Part shown: piece after piece, positions 39,066 through 49,812 of the stretch | Numbering within the stretch: the stretch's first letter is position 1 | Layout: each line of letters begins with the position of its first letter | Assembly: GCA_015232335.1 (NCBI GenBank) | Contig: JADFZV010000001.1 | Span: 226,813-290,812 of the forward strand | Direction: 5' to 3' | DNA length: 64,000 nt | DNA from: Alphaproteobacteria bacterium | Lineage (GTDB): Bacteria > Pseudomonadota > Alphaproteobacteria > Rhodospirillales > WMHbin7 | Notes under the pieces: model-generated | The model's database searches: none | Told to the model about the DNA's origin: nothing | What the model saw: only the letters and a program-made list of their open reading frames with translations | Position numbers and translations under genes: made by a program

Positions 39066-39172
39066 AAAAAAAGGCGGGCCGGTGGCCCACCCCATCAAGC
39101 TCCCATCCAGCGGATGGGTTATGGAATAGTGAGGCGTATATAGCAGGGAAGGGGGGGCAGGGCAAGACGGAT
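39066..39172 (-). promoter_or_regulatory. Predicted rimP-nusA-infB leader with promoter, hairpin and Rho-independent terminator
   Basis: Minus strand: TTGCCC-N17-TATATA, hairpin CCCATCC-GCT-GGATGGG, then GGTGGGCC-ACC-GGCCCGCC-TTTTTTT upstream of rimP. Confidence 0.6.
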
Positions 39173-39300
39173 TTGAAGTATTGCACAATTGACAATTGGG
39201 GGTGAAAAACCACCAGAAAGCAGCTATATCAGCCCTCGGAATCATTAACTTGAGTTTAATTTGATTCAAGGACACTAGATGTAGCGAGGGGAGTGCAGAG

Positions 39301-39819
39301 ATGTCGAAAGTTTTCACCATCGGCTACGAAGGGTCGACCCTAGAAGACTTCATAGAAACTTTGCTGCTGGCAAATATCAGAACCCTAATTGACGTAAGAG
39401 AGCTCCCTATTTCCCGTCGCCCTGGCTTTGCCAAGAAAGCACTTTCAGGGGCCCTTGAAAAAGTCGGCATAAGTTACGTTCATTTAAAAGGGTTGGGTGA
39501 CCCAAAAGCGGGTCGGGATGCTGCAAGGGCGAATGATTTTGAAGAATTTCTAAGAATTTTTACTAAGCACCTGAGAACACCCACCGCGAGATGCGATATC
39601 GGCGAAGCTGCCAAAATTATGGCACGAGGCGGAGCTTGCTTAATGTGCTACGAGAGAGACCCCTTGTCATGCCACCGTAAGTTGGTGGCTGAGGAAATTT
39701 GTGCTACCCTTCCCTCTCAGATTAGGCATCTGGGGGTGAAAAATGGTCTTGCAGCCTCACGGGAAAAAACTAAAAGAAAGGGTGATCGTGCTTGTCAAGG
39801 CCTTGCCGCATGCGGGTAG
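39301..39819 (+). CDS. DUF488 family protein
   Basis: MSKVFTIGYEGSTLEDFIETLLLANIRTLIDVRELPISRRPGFAKKALSGAL...LMCYERDPLSCHRKLVAEEI. Confidence 0.88.
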   Translation: MSKVFTIGYEGSTLEDFIETLLLANIRTLIDVRELPISRRPGFAKKALSGALEKVGISYVHLKGLGDPKAGRDAARANDFEEFLRIFTKHLRTPTARCDIGEAAKIMARGGACLMCYERDPLSCHRKLVAEEICATLPSQIRHLGVKNGLAASREKTKRKGDRACQGLAACG

Positions 39820-40516
39820 GAAGCATGGCGAAACCGTATGTTGCGCAGGGGTGACGGAGCAAGGTGAGTGGCGGCGTCAATTCCCTATTCACTTCAGAAG
39901 GCTACAAAGCAGGTTTTCTCGTTGGGACATCATTGAGTACGAGTATCGTTTTCCAGAAAGCGACAAGCGACAAGAAAGCCGTCGCGTCCAAGAAGATACG
40001 ATCCAGGTAATTCGTAAAATTCCGTCAAAAGAACGAGCGACATTTCTTGCCTCTGTGGTTGTTCGGTCAACTGAAATCGCAGCAGCAAGAGGGCAGACAC
40101 TGGCTTTGATTCGCCCCAAGAAGCTTCAATTCAAACCTAAAAAGAAAACGCCAGAAGAGCTTTCCGCTGAGCAGGTAGCATATCGCGAGGCTGCGAGTCA
40201 GGGGTCTTTTTTCGATAAAGAATTAGCTGAGCTTCAGCCTTGTCCATACGCCTTCAAATTCGTTTATGAAGATGAACTGGGCTGCTCTCGCACATCAACC
40301 TGCGATGATTGGGAAACGGCAGCAATGTTCTTTCGCTTTGAGAAAGAATACGGCGAGCAAAAAACACTTCAGATGATGCAGAAAACATTTGAAGTCGACT
40401 ACCCAGCCAAAGGCATGGCATTTGCGATGGGGGTTCATTCACAATACCCAAAAACATGGTTGCTTGTTGGTGTGCTTAGGCTTGACGATACGCCCCAAGC
40501 ATCCCTTGACCTATAA
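39743..40516 (+). CDS. Uncharacterised partner of the DUF488 protein
   Basis: 257 aa: ERVIVLVKALPHAGRKHGETVCCAGVTEQGEWRRQFPIHFRRL...; overlaps the DUF488 ORF by 77 nt in another frame. Confidence 0.75.
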   Translation: MVLQPHGKKLKERVIVLVKALPHAGRKHGETVCCAGVTEQGEWRRQFPIHFRRLQSRFSRWDIIEYEYRFPESDKRQESRRVQEDTIQVIRKIPSKERATFLASVVVRSTEIAAARGQTLALIRPKKLQFKPKKKTPEELSAEQVAYREAASQGSFFDKELAELQPCPYAFKFVYEDELGCSRTSTCDDWETAAMFFRFEKEYGEQKTLQMMQKTFEVDYPAKGMAFAMGVHSQYPKTWLLVGVLRLDDTPQASLDL

Positions 40517-40719
40517 TGTACAGCCCCCTCAGATTGTACCCATGACACCGCTTCTGAAACAACATCATCAGTAACATTTTGAACCGTCAATTTAGTGCTA
40601 TTTGCACTTGTTTGATCTGAGGAAATAACTGAATTTTCAACAACTGCCTGTCCTTGCCGAAGCGAAAAATGGCGGCACTTTGCCTTTGATATATCAAGAA
40701 TTCCTACTCACACAAGCGC

Positions 40720-41271
40720 TCAACCCATCATCCCCAGCCCCAGCACCTTGTCCTCCAGCACGGCAAAGCGCCTGGGGTCGAACATCTGATAGTGCCACCA
40801 TTCCTTGCTATAGAAATCCCAGCCTGCGGCACTCATCAAACCAAGCAGTATCAATCGGTTGCGTTGGGCATCGGGCGGGATTTCCAGATTCGCGTGGTGC
40901 GAAAGCGGCGTGAAGGCATCAAACGGTGTGCCCATATCCAGTTCAACCCCCGAAGCCGCATCGACCAGCGTCAGATCGAGGGCCACCCCCCTTGAATGGG
41001 CCGAGCCCCGTCTGGGATCGGCCAGAAAATCGGGATCAGGCGTGTGGTTCCAGAGCACCCACTGGGCCTCGGACGGCCTGAAGGCGTCGAAAATCTTGAG
41101 CCTGAAGCCCAGCGGGCGGGCCAGAGCGATGGCCTTCTCGAACAAAGGCAAGGCTTCCGTCAACAGATAAGCGGCAGGCCTGGCATAGACCGCTTGGCCG
41201 GTGAAATTGCCGGGCGTGGCATAGGCGATCTCGAAATCGACGTCATAGGGGGCAAGGTCGGTCAGCGGCAT
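40720..41271 (-). CDS. ddpX: D-alanyl-D-alanine dipeptidase (VanX/DdpX type)
   Basis: FRLKIFDAFRPSEAQWVLWNHTPDPDFLADPRRGSAHSRGVALDLTLVD...WWHYQMF. Confidence 0.9.
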   Translation of the reverse strand: MPLTDLAPYDVDFEIAYATPGNFTGQAVYARPAAYLLTEALPLFEKAIALARPLGFRLKIFDAFRPSEAQWVLWNHTPDPDFLADPRRGSAHSRGVALDLTLVDAASGVELDMGTPFDAFTPLSHHANLEIPPDAQRNRLILLGLMSAAGWDFYSKEWWHYQMFDPRRFAVLEDKVLGLGMMG

Positions 41272-41318
41272 GAAACACCCGATGGATTAAGCGACAGGTC
41301 TTCTTTATATCAAAGCCC

Positions 41319-41990
41319 ATGAGAATTCTCGCCCTCGATGCTTCCAGCCATGCCTGTTCCGCCGCCTTGATCGAGGATGGCCGGGTGGTGGCGCATCGCC
41401 TAAATCTTCAGGAGCGCGGCCAGGCCGAGGCGCTGATTCCCCTGGTGGCCGAGGTTTTGGCTGAGGCCGGGCTGGCCTGTTCGGATGCCGATATGATCGC
41501 GGCGTCGGTGGGGCCGGGCTCGTTTACGGGGCTGCGCATCGGGCTGGCCGCCGCCCGGGGCCTCTGCCTGGCCACCGGCAAGCCCTTTGCCGGAATCAGC
41601 AGCTTTGAGGCTTTGGCCCGTGCGGCACCCGAGGCAGAGCGACTGGGGCGCATCGTCCTGGCCTGCGTTGATGCCAAGCGGGCGGAAATTTTCGTGCAAT
41701 GTCTGGATGAGTCTCTCAACGCCTTGAATGAGCCGCAGGCCTTGTTGGCTGAGGAGGTTCCTAGCCACCTGCCCCAAGGCCCCCTGCTGGTGGCGGGCGA
41801 CGGAGCCGCCACCTTGAAGGACATTCTGAGCCAGCGACCTGATGCGCTGTTCAGTTCGGCTCCGCCCCATCTGGACGCTGTCTGGGTGGGCATGGCGGCT
41901 TTCGAGCGGCTGGCCGAGGGCAGGCCGGTTCTGCCCCCGGCACCTCTCTATCTGCGCGCACCCGACGTGACCATCTCAAAGAAGCAGTAA
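41319..41990 (+). CDS. tsaB: tRNA t6A biosynthesis protein TsaB
   Basis: MRILALDASSHACSAALIEDGRVVAHRLNLQERGQAEALIPLV...SVGPGSFTGLRIGLAAARGL. Confidence 0.94.
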   Translation: MRILALDASSHACSAALIEDGRVVAHRLNLQERGQAEALIPLVAEVLAEAGLACSDADMIAASVGPGSFTGLRIGLAAARGLCLATGKPFAGISSFEALARAAPEAERLGRIVLACVDAKRAEIFVQCLDESLNALNEPQALLAEEVPSHLPQGPLLVAGDGAATLKDILSQRPDALFSSAPPHLDAVWVGMAAFERLAEGRPVLPPAPLYLRAPDVTISKKQ

Positions 41991-42650
41991 TCCCCAAACC
42001 GCCAGGGCGGCCAGCGCCAGAATAGCCAAGGCCAGCAGCGGATGACCCATCTTAGCCCGATGCCCTGCCAGGCTTTCCGGCAGGGCCTTCCAGCCGGTGA
42101 TCATGGGCCTGATCAGATTGTCCTTCTTGACCACGAGATAGAACAGCGCCGCTCCGATATGCATTGCCACCAGGCCCAGAAGCCCCTTGAAGAGCAGGCT
42201 GTGCCAAGCCCTGGCCGCATCGCTGGCGGATTTGGAAACAAATTTGGATAATGGGGCTTCGAAGGCAATGTCGTCATTGCCGAACAGCCCCAGCGTGGCA
42301 TGGATCAGCAGGGCGGCCAAAAGGGCCAGCACCATTAATCCACCCAAGGGGTTGTGACCGATCGACAGAGGATGGCCGCCCCCAAGCAATTCGCGCAGAT
42401 AGGTCAGCGCTGCCTTGGGCCCCTTAACGAAATCGGCGAAGCGGGCATGGGTGCCGCCCACAAAGCCCCAGATCAGGCGAAAGAGCAGCAGGGCCAGAAT
42501 GGACAGGCCCGAAAGCTGATGCAGGCTCATCGGCCCCTTTTTAGCGGCGATGACGCTGATGACCACCAAAAGGACCAGCGCCCAATGAAACAGGCGGGTC
42601 GGCAAATCCCAGACCCGTACATGCACCTTGCGTTCGGCTTCGTGTGTCAT
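41976..42650 (-). CDS. Cytochrome b561-type membrane protein
   Basis: VRVWDLPTRLFHWALVLLVVISVIAAKKGPMSLHQLSGLSILALLLFRLIWGFVGGTHARF. Confidence 0.85.
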   Translation of the reverse strand: MTHEAERKVHVRVWDLPTRLFHWALVLLVVISVIAAKKGPMSLHQLSGLSILALLLFRLIWGFVGGTHARFADFVKGPKAALTYLRELLGGGHPLSIGHNPLGGLMVLALLAALLIHATLGLFGNDDIAFEAPLSKFVSKSASDAARAWHSLLFKGLLGLVAMHIGAALFYLVVKKDNLIRPMITGWKALPESLAGHRAKMGHPLLALAILALAALAVWGLLLL

Positions 42651-42732
42651 AAGGGCTTATAAACAACGGCTTTGGATCTAGGTCAACACCCCCGGTTGAC
42701 GCCATGGCAGCAGGGTGCCAAAGTCGGGCCAT

Positions 42733-44645
<1,913 letters not shown>

Positions 44646-44716
44646 CACTCTTGCGTCCGGCTGTCGGGGGGGCTATCTTCTGCCCCCTTGATCCCGTGTA
44701 AGTTCCAAAGACATCC

Positions 44717-45679
44717 GTGAAACGCCCCCTTCTCATCGCCCTGTTCGGACTGGCCGGAACCGTGGCTGCCGTTGTGCTGGCCCTGTTCTGGTCGCCGGTC
44801 GAAGAGACGCTGCCGATTCCAGGCGTCACCGAACCGCCGCAATTCCTGAAACCGCCAACACCGCTGGAACCCAGCCAGATCAAGCCGCAGACCATGGGCG
44901 ACCAACCTCAGGAAGCGGCCAGCCAGCCCCCGGTCTTCGATGTCGTGCGCATTAATCCCAAGGGCGATACGCTGATCGCCGGGCGCGCAGCGCCGGGCTC
45001 CGAAGTGACCCTCCTGGATGGAACCAAGGAAATCGGCAAGGTCGTGACGGACGGGCGCGGCGAGTGGGTCTTCGTGCCCACGGGGCCTTTGGCTCCCGGT
45101 GCCAGGCGCTTGAAACTGCGCTCGAAATCGGTCGAGGGGGTCATTCAGGAATCGACCTCCATGGCCGAAATGGTGGTGCCGACGCGCGAGGCGACAAGCC
45201 CCACTGCCGCAGGGGCCGATCTGGGGCGGGGCAATCTGTCGATCGATCTCGTCGAAGACGAAAAAACGGGTCATCTGTCCCTCTCGGGCAAGGCCAGCGC
45301 CAAGGGATTGTTGCAGATTTTTCTCGACAACCGCCTTTTGGGCCGCGTCGAGGCCGATGCCAAGGGACACTGGGTGCTGAAAGCGCCGGTTACGGTCAAT
45401 GACAGCAAGATGCATGTCTTTCGGGCCGATGAACTGGCGGTCGAGGGCAGGGTGCAGGCCCGCGTCGAATTGCCCTATCTGCGCGAGGAATTGGTTGGAG
45501 AATTCGTGCGGCCCAATGTGCTGGTGGTCAAGCCCGGCCAGTCGCTGGCCGACATCGCCAAGGAATTCTACGGCAACGAGGCCGCCGCCAAGGCCATCTT
45601 CGATGCCAACAAGAACCAGTTGCGCACACCTGACTCGCTTTTCCCGGGGCAACTGATCTTCCTGCCGACCTTGCCTTAA
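44717..45679 (+). CDS. LysM-domain protein with Ig-like repeats
   Basis: C-terminal VLVVKPGQSLADIAKEFYGNEAAAKAIFDANKNQLRTPDSLFPGQLIFLP (LysM); N-terminal TM. Confidence 0.88.
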   Translation: MKRPLLIALFGLAGTVAAVVLALFWSPVEETLPIPGVTEPPQFLKPPTPLEPSQIKPQTMGDQPQEAASQPPVFDVVRINPKGDTLIAGRAAPGSEVTLLDGTKEIGKVVTDGRGEWVFVPTGPLAPGARRLKLRSKSVEGVIQESTSMAEMVVPTREATSPTAAGADLGRGNLSIDLVEDEKTGHLSLSGKASAKGLLQIFLDNRLLGRVEADAKGHWVLKAPVTVNDSKMHVFRADELAVEGRVQARVELPYLREELVGEFVRPNVLVVKPGQSLADIAKEFYGNEAAAKAIFDANKNQLRTPDSLFPGQLIFLPTLP

Positions 45680-45739
45680 TGGGGCGCCGACAAGGGGCCT
45701 GCTTGCCATGCATACGGTAATGCCGTATAGTTCTTCTCC

Positions 45740-45844
45740 ATGAAATCAGAATTCGATCCTGAAAAGGATGCGGCCAACCGCATCATCAGTGTGAGAAAAG
45801 CCAATGACCGCGAGACGAACCGCTATCACAAAACGCCACGCTGA
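45740..45844 (+). pseudogene. Internally deleted BrnT-type toxin (34 aa)
   Basis: MKSEFDPEKDAANR directly joined to IISVRKANDRETNRYHKTPR*, the N- and C-terminal ends of BrnT without the middle; too short for the ORF track. Confidence 0.65.
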
Positions 45845-46091
45845 AGCGGACAGCGAAGCGCCTCTCACCGACGAGGAATTCGAGCGCGGCCTGGGCGCCA
45901 TGCTTGCCAGGAAAGCACGCGCCACCACCGGTCTGTCGCAAAGCGCCTTCGCCAAGCGCTTCGGCATTCCGGCAGCGACATTGCGCGATTGGGAGCAAGG
46001 TCGGCGCGCCCCAGATGGGGCGACGCAAAGCTATCTCAGGGTCATTGCGAAAATGCCGGACGCCGTGGCGAAGGCGCTGAAGGCCGCGTGA
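45804..46091 (+). CDS. HTH antitoxin/regulator (BrnA-position, XRE-like)
   Basis: PLTDEEFERGLGAMLARKARATTGLSQSAFAKRFGIPAATLRDWEQGRRAPDGATQSYLRVIAKMPDAVAKAL. Confidence 0.82.
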   Translation: MTARRTAITKRHAEADSEAPLTDEEFERGLGAMLARKARATTGLSQSAFAKRFGIPAATLRDWEQGRRAPDGATQSYLRVIAKMPDAVAKALKAA

Positions 46092-46164
46092 GGAACGTCA
46101 ACATCGCTTGAAAGGCGAAGGTGTTAGCAGACAGCCTTTTTCTGCGTCACAACAGGAGCGCTGG

Positions 46165-47211
46165 CTAATTCAAACCCGCCAGCATGGGCGCGTCGTCTTC
46201 CGCTTTCTTGATGCTTTCGAAGCCCTGCTTCATCTCGCTCATGATGAATTCGCCGCGCTTGACCGGCCCGCCCGACAGTTTCTTGGGAAACATCCGGGCC
46301 CAGGCGTTCATCTTGACGGTCAGTGCGCATAGAATGCCGCCGATCGAGGTGTGATAGCTTTCGATCAGTTCCTTCACCTTCTTGAAACGCTCGGCCGAGA
46401 TATTGGCCCACATATCCTTGGTCGAACGGTCGAAATTCTCGAAGCGCCCGGTGATGTTGGCCATCAGGCCGTTCACGCTCGATTCGATCATCTCGCAGGT
46501 TCTTAGCAGGTTGGCATCCTGCTTGAGCTGCCAGTTGTTGCGGATGTCGTACATCGAACCCAGGAAGTCCGAGATGATGGGTTCCAACTTGTCCAGGCAC
46601 TGGCGGTAATAAGACAGCGACAGGAAAATGTCGCCGTAATCTTCGATGAAGCGCGGCACGTCCGAGAGGTTAAGATGCAGCTTGTCGGCCATGCGTTGCA
46701 GATTCTGCTTGGCCTTTTGGATGTCGGGGTCGCGAAACAGCGCAATCACGTCGTCGAAGCTTTGAATGTTGACGTTCTCGTCGCCGTAGATCTCGTGAAT
46801 CAAGGGGCGCGTGAACAGGCCCATGTAACTGGTCAGTTCGGCATTCTTTTCAGGGCTTAAGCGCAAGGCTTCCGAGCTGCTGACCGAAATGCCCTGCTGG
46901 CGCAGCGAAATTCGCAAGGAATAGATGTCGTAGCTGGGCAGCAAGGCCAGCTTGCGCACGACCAGGAAATCGGGATGTATCTTATCGTCGGGCCAGCCGA
47001 ACAGCTTGGGCAGGGCCTCCACCTCGACCTGACCCGACCCCGTTCCCTCGACATTGGAGAACAACTCGACCACACTGCGCAGGCGCACATTCTTGATCAG
47101 GCGCGCCGTCCTGAGAGCCGGGGTCTCCAAGGGAATGATCCGAAGCGGCAAAATGAACAGCGAGTCCATTTCTCCGTCTTCAAGCGGCTTTAGAACCTTA
47201 TCGATACCCAC
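46165..47211 (-). CDS. Conserved hypothetical protein, 348 aa
   Basis: Long helical ORF MGIDKVLKPLEDGEMDSLFILPLRIIPLETPALRTARLIKNVRLRSVVELFSNVEG; no family recognised. Confidence 0.7.
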   Translation of the reverse strand: MGIDKVLKPLEDGEMDSLFILPLRIIPLETPALRTARLIKNVRLRSVVELFSNVEGTGSGQVEVEALPKLFGWPDDKIHPDFLVVRKLALLPSYDIYSLRISLRQQGISVSSSEALRLSPEKNAELTSYMGLFTRPLIHEIYGDENVNIQSFDDVIALFRDPDIQKAKQNLQRMADKLHLNLSDVPRFIEDYGDIFLSLSYYRQCLDKLEPIISDFLGSMYDIRNNWQLKQDANLLRTCEMIESSVNGLMANITGRFENFDRSTKDMWANISAERFKKVKELIESYHTSIGGILCALTVKMNAWARMFPKKLSGGPVKRGEFIMSEMKQGFESIKKAEDDAPMLAGLN

Positions 47212-47308
47212 CGCACTGCCCCGCAGTTACTTGCCAAAGGTTAAATTAGCATGCTGTTCATAGAGTTGCCATATATGGCACTCAAATGTTTAAATCCACG
47301 TAAAGTCG

Positions 47309-48598
47309 TTGGGGAGCAAGAAAATGCCGCCGCAAGAGCGTGTTTTCACGGTCGAGGTCCCCCAGGTCCGCTTTGGTGCCCATGCCCTGTCCGAGGCGGG
47401 AGAGGCGGCTTTAAGCCTGGGCATGAAGCGCATTGCCCTGTTTACAGACCGTCAGCTAGCCAGGGACACCCCTTGGCCCGGCGAGCTGGCCTTGCATCTG
47501 AAAGCGGCTGGTTGCGACGTGGCGATCTATGCAGATGTGCGCGTCGAGCCGACAGACTCGTCGTTTCAGGCAGCGGCGGACTTTTACCGCCAGGGGGGCT
47601 TTGACGGGGCGGTCTCGCTGGGTGGGGGGTCGGTGATGGATACCGCCAAGGCGGCCCTGCTTTATGCGGCTCATCCCGCCCCCTTTCTTGATTATGTGGC
47701 AGCACCCTATGGCAAGGTTCTGCCCGTACCCGGCCCCTTGCCCCCTCACATTGCCTGTCCCACGACATCGGGCACCGGCTCGGAATGCACCGGCATCGCC
47801 GTCTTCGATTTCGAGGGTCAGGCGATTAAAACCGTGATCGCGCATCGGCGCCTAAAGCCCACGCTGGCCCTGATCGATCCACGGGTTACCGCCACCATGC
47901 CCCTTGGCGTCCTGGCTTCGACCGGCTTTGACGTTCTGACCCACGCCATCGAATCCTATACGGCCAGGCCCTATACAATGCGCGAACGGCCCGCCTCGGG
48001 GTCTCTGCGCCCCATGAGCCAGGGGGCCAATCCCTGGAGCGACATGGGCAGCCTGGAAGCCATCCGCCTGGGCGGGCGCTATCTGGTGCGCGCCGCCACC
48101 GACAGGCAGGACAGCGAAGCCCGCGAGGGGCTGATGTTCGCGGCCACTCTGGCCGGAATCGCCTTTGGCAATTCGGGGGTTCACCTGCCGCATGCGATGT
48201 CCTATGCCGTGGCCGGGCTCTGCCACAGCTTCACGGCCAAGGGCTATGAGCAGATACCGCCCATGGTGCCGCATGGCATTTCGGTGGTGCTGAATGCCCC
48301 TTCGGCTTTTCGTTTCACCGCCCAAGCCTGCCCCGAACGTCACCTCGATTGCGCCAAGGCATTGGGGGCGACTTGCGAGGGCCAAGAGCCGGGCGAGGCG
48401 CTGGCCCAGGCTTTGATTCGCCTGATGCAGGCGGCGGGGCTGCCCAACGGCCTGGCGGCACTTGGCTATGAGGAAAAGGATCTGGATGCCCTGGCCAAGG
48501 GGGCGGCCACCCAGCCCCGGTTGCTCAACAATGCGCCCCTGCCCGTCTGCGAAGCCGATCTGCGGGCCATCTTTAAGAATGCGCAGCAACTGTGGTGA
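47309..48598 (+). CDS. Iron-containing alcohol dehydrogenase
   Basis: GGGSVMDTAKAALLYAAHP...CPTTSGTGSECTGIAVFD...HAIESYTARPY; start could be ATG 47324. Confidence 0.9.
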   Translation: MGSKKMPPQERVFTVEVPQVRFGAHALSEAGEAALSLGMKRIALFTDRQLARDTPWPGELALHLKAAGCDVAIYADVRVEPTDSSFQAAADFYRQGGFDGAVSLGGGSVMDTAKAALLYAAHPAPFLDYVAAPYGKVLPVPGPLPPHIACPTTSGTGSECTGIAVFDFEGQAIKTVIAHRRLKPTLALIDPRVTATMPLGVLASTGFDVLTHAIESYTARPYTMRERPASGSLRPMSQGANPWSDMGSLEAIRLGGRYLVRAATDRQDSEAREGLMFAATLAGIAFGNSGVHLPHAMSYAVAGLCHSFTAKGYEQIPPMVPHGISVVLNAPSAFRFTAQACPERHLDCAKALGATCEGQEPGEALAQALIRLMQAAGLPNGLAALGYEEKDLDALAKGAATQPRLLNNAPLPVCEADLRAIFKNAQQLW

Positions 48599-49413
48599 AG
48601 CTTTCATCGGCGATCGCCCTGGCTTTGCTTCTTTTTGCTCTGCCCGCTCGGGCGGGCGATCACGTCCGCTTGCGCTACGAGGTGAATTGGAGCGGATTTC
48701 ATGCCGCAGATCTGGAACTGGAGCTGAAGGAAGGAGACGGGCGCCATCTGTCATCCCTGGCCATGGAAACGCGGGGTTTGGTGAATTGGCTGATCAAGCT
48801 GCGCTTTGATGCCAACGCCGAGGGCGTGTCGGCAGCGGGCGGACCAAGATCCCTGGCCTATCGCACGGAATTCACCAATCGCAATGGCAGGCGCAGGCTT
48901 GAACTGGCCTTCGATCCGGCGAGCGGAAAATCAGAGATCGTCACGGATATCAAACTGGGTAACGCGCCTACTGGCGAGAGTGCTGATCCCGAGCAGGTCG
49001 AACCCGTTTTGATGGAAGAGCGCCTGGGAGCCCTCGATCCCCTGACCGCCATCAATCGCTTGCAGGAAAGCACCAGGCTGGCCACGCACGGACAGGGGCC
49101 CAAGGCCTTCGCCATTCCCGTTTTTGACGGGCGAAGGCGTTATGATTTTGCGGCCGAGGTTCTGGGAAGCAAGCGCCTTCACGTCGCAGGCAAGCCCTAC
49201 CAGATCATCGAAGTGCGCCTGTCCATGATCACGCTGCAGGGCTTTCGTCCGAAACATCGCAAGATGTGGGATGGCACGCATTTTCTGGTGCGTCTGGACC
49301 CGCACCGCAACTTTACCCCCGTGCAGATTCAAAGCGACGGTTTCTTCGCTTCGACCATGATCAATCTGATTGAAAGCTGCGAGGGAGACGAGGGCTGCCG
49401 AATCGAACGCTAG
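48592..49413 (+). CDS. DUF3108 family secreted protein
   Basis: Signal peptide; RLRYEVNWSGFHAADLELELKEGDG...MWDGTHFLVRLDPHRNFTPVQIQ. Confidence 0.75.
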   Translation: MVKLSSAIALALLLFALPARAGDHVRLRYEVNWSGFHAADLELELKEGDGRHLSSLAMETRGLVNWLIKLRFDANAEGVSAAGGPRSLAYRTEFTNRNGRRRLELAFDPASGKSEIVTDIKLGNAPTGESADPEQVEPVLMEERLGALDPLTAINRLQESTRLATHGQGPKAFAIPVFDGRRRYDFAAEVLGSKRLHVAGKPYQIIEVRLSMITLQGFRPKHRKMWDGTHFLVRLDPHRNFTPVQIQSDGFFASTMINLIESCEGDEGCRIER

Positions 49414-49423
49414 GTAGTCTTGT

Positions 49424-49810
49424 TCAATGTTGCGAGAAGAGATCACGCAGCTTGCAAAACAGGCTCATCAGCCCTGGGGGATGCGCAGGCTTCAGGCATC
49501 CGGCCAGAAAATCATCGGCGGCCTTTTTAGCGTTGCGTTCCGAGGTCAGGCGGACATCAATTCCCCGTTTGGCCATGCGCCGCAAGAAGCCTTCGCCCGC
49601 ACTGCGGCTGATCAGAACCTGCGCCGCGTCCAACGGGTGGGGACCGTCCTTGTCCTTGTGGTGATGGAAGACCTGCCCGGACTCAAGTTCCAGCCGTTCG
49701 GACATACTTCCCGTTTGCCCCATCTCGCCTTCGAAAATCAGCCAGCGCCGCACCAGCCCGGCATGGCCGCTGACCGATTTGAAATCGTCCGAAGCGACGG
49801 CAATGCGCAT
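49424..49810 (-). CDS. NifX/NifB-type iron-molybdenum cluster-binding domain protein
   Basis: MRIAVASDDFKSVSGHAGLVRRWLIFEGE...VFHHHKDKDGPHPLDAAQVLISRSAGEGFLRRMAKRGIDV. Confidence 0.8.
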   Translation of the reverse strand: MRIAVASDDFKSVSGHAGLVRRWLIFEGEMGQTGSMSERLELESGQVFHHHKDKDGPHPLDAAQVLISRSAGEGFLRRMAKRGIDVRLTSERNAKKAADDFLAGCLKPAHPPGLMSLFCKLRDLFSQH

Positions 49811-49812
49811 GA

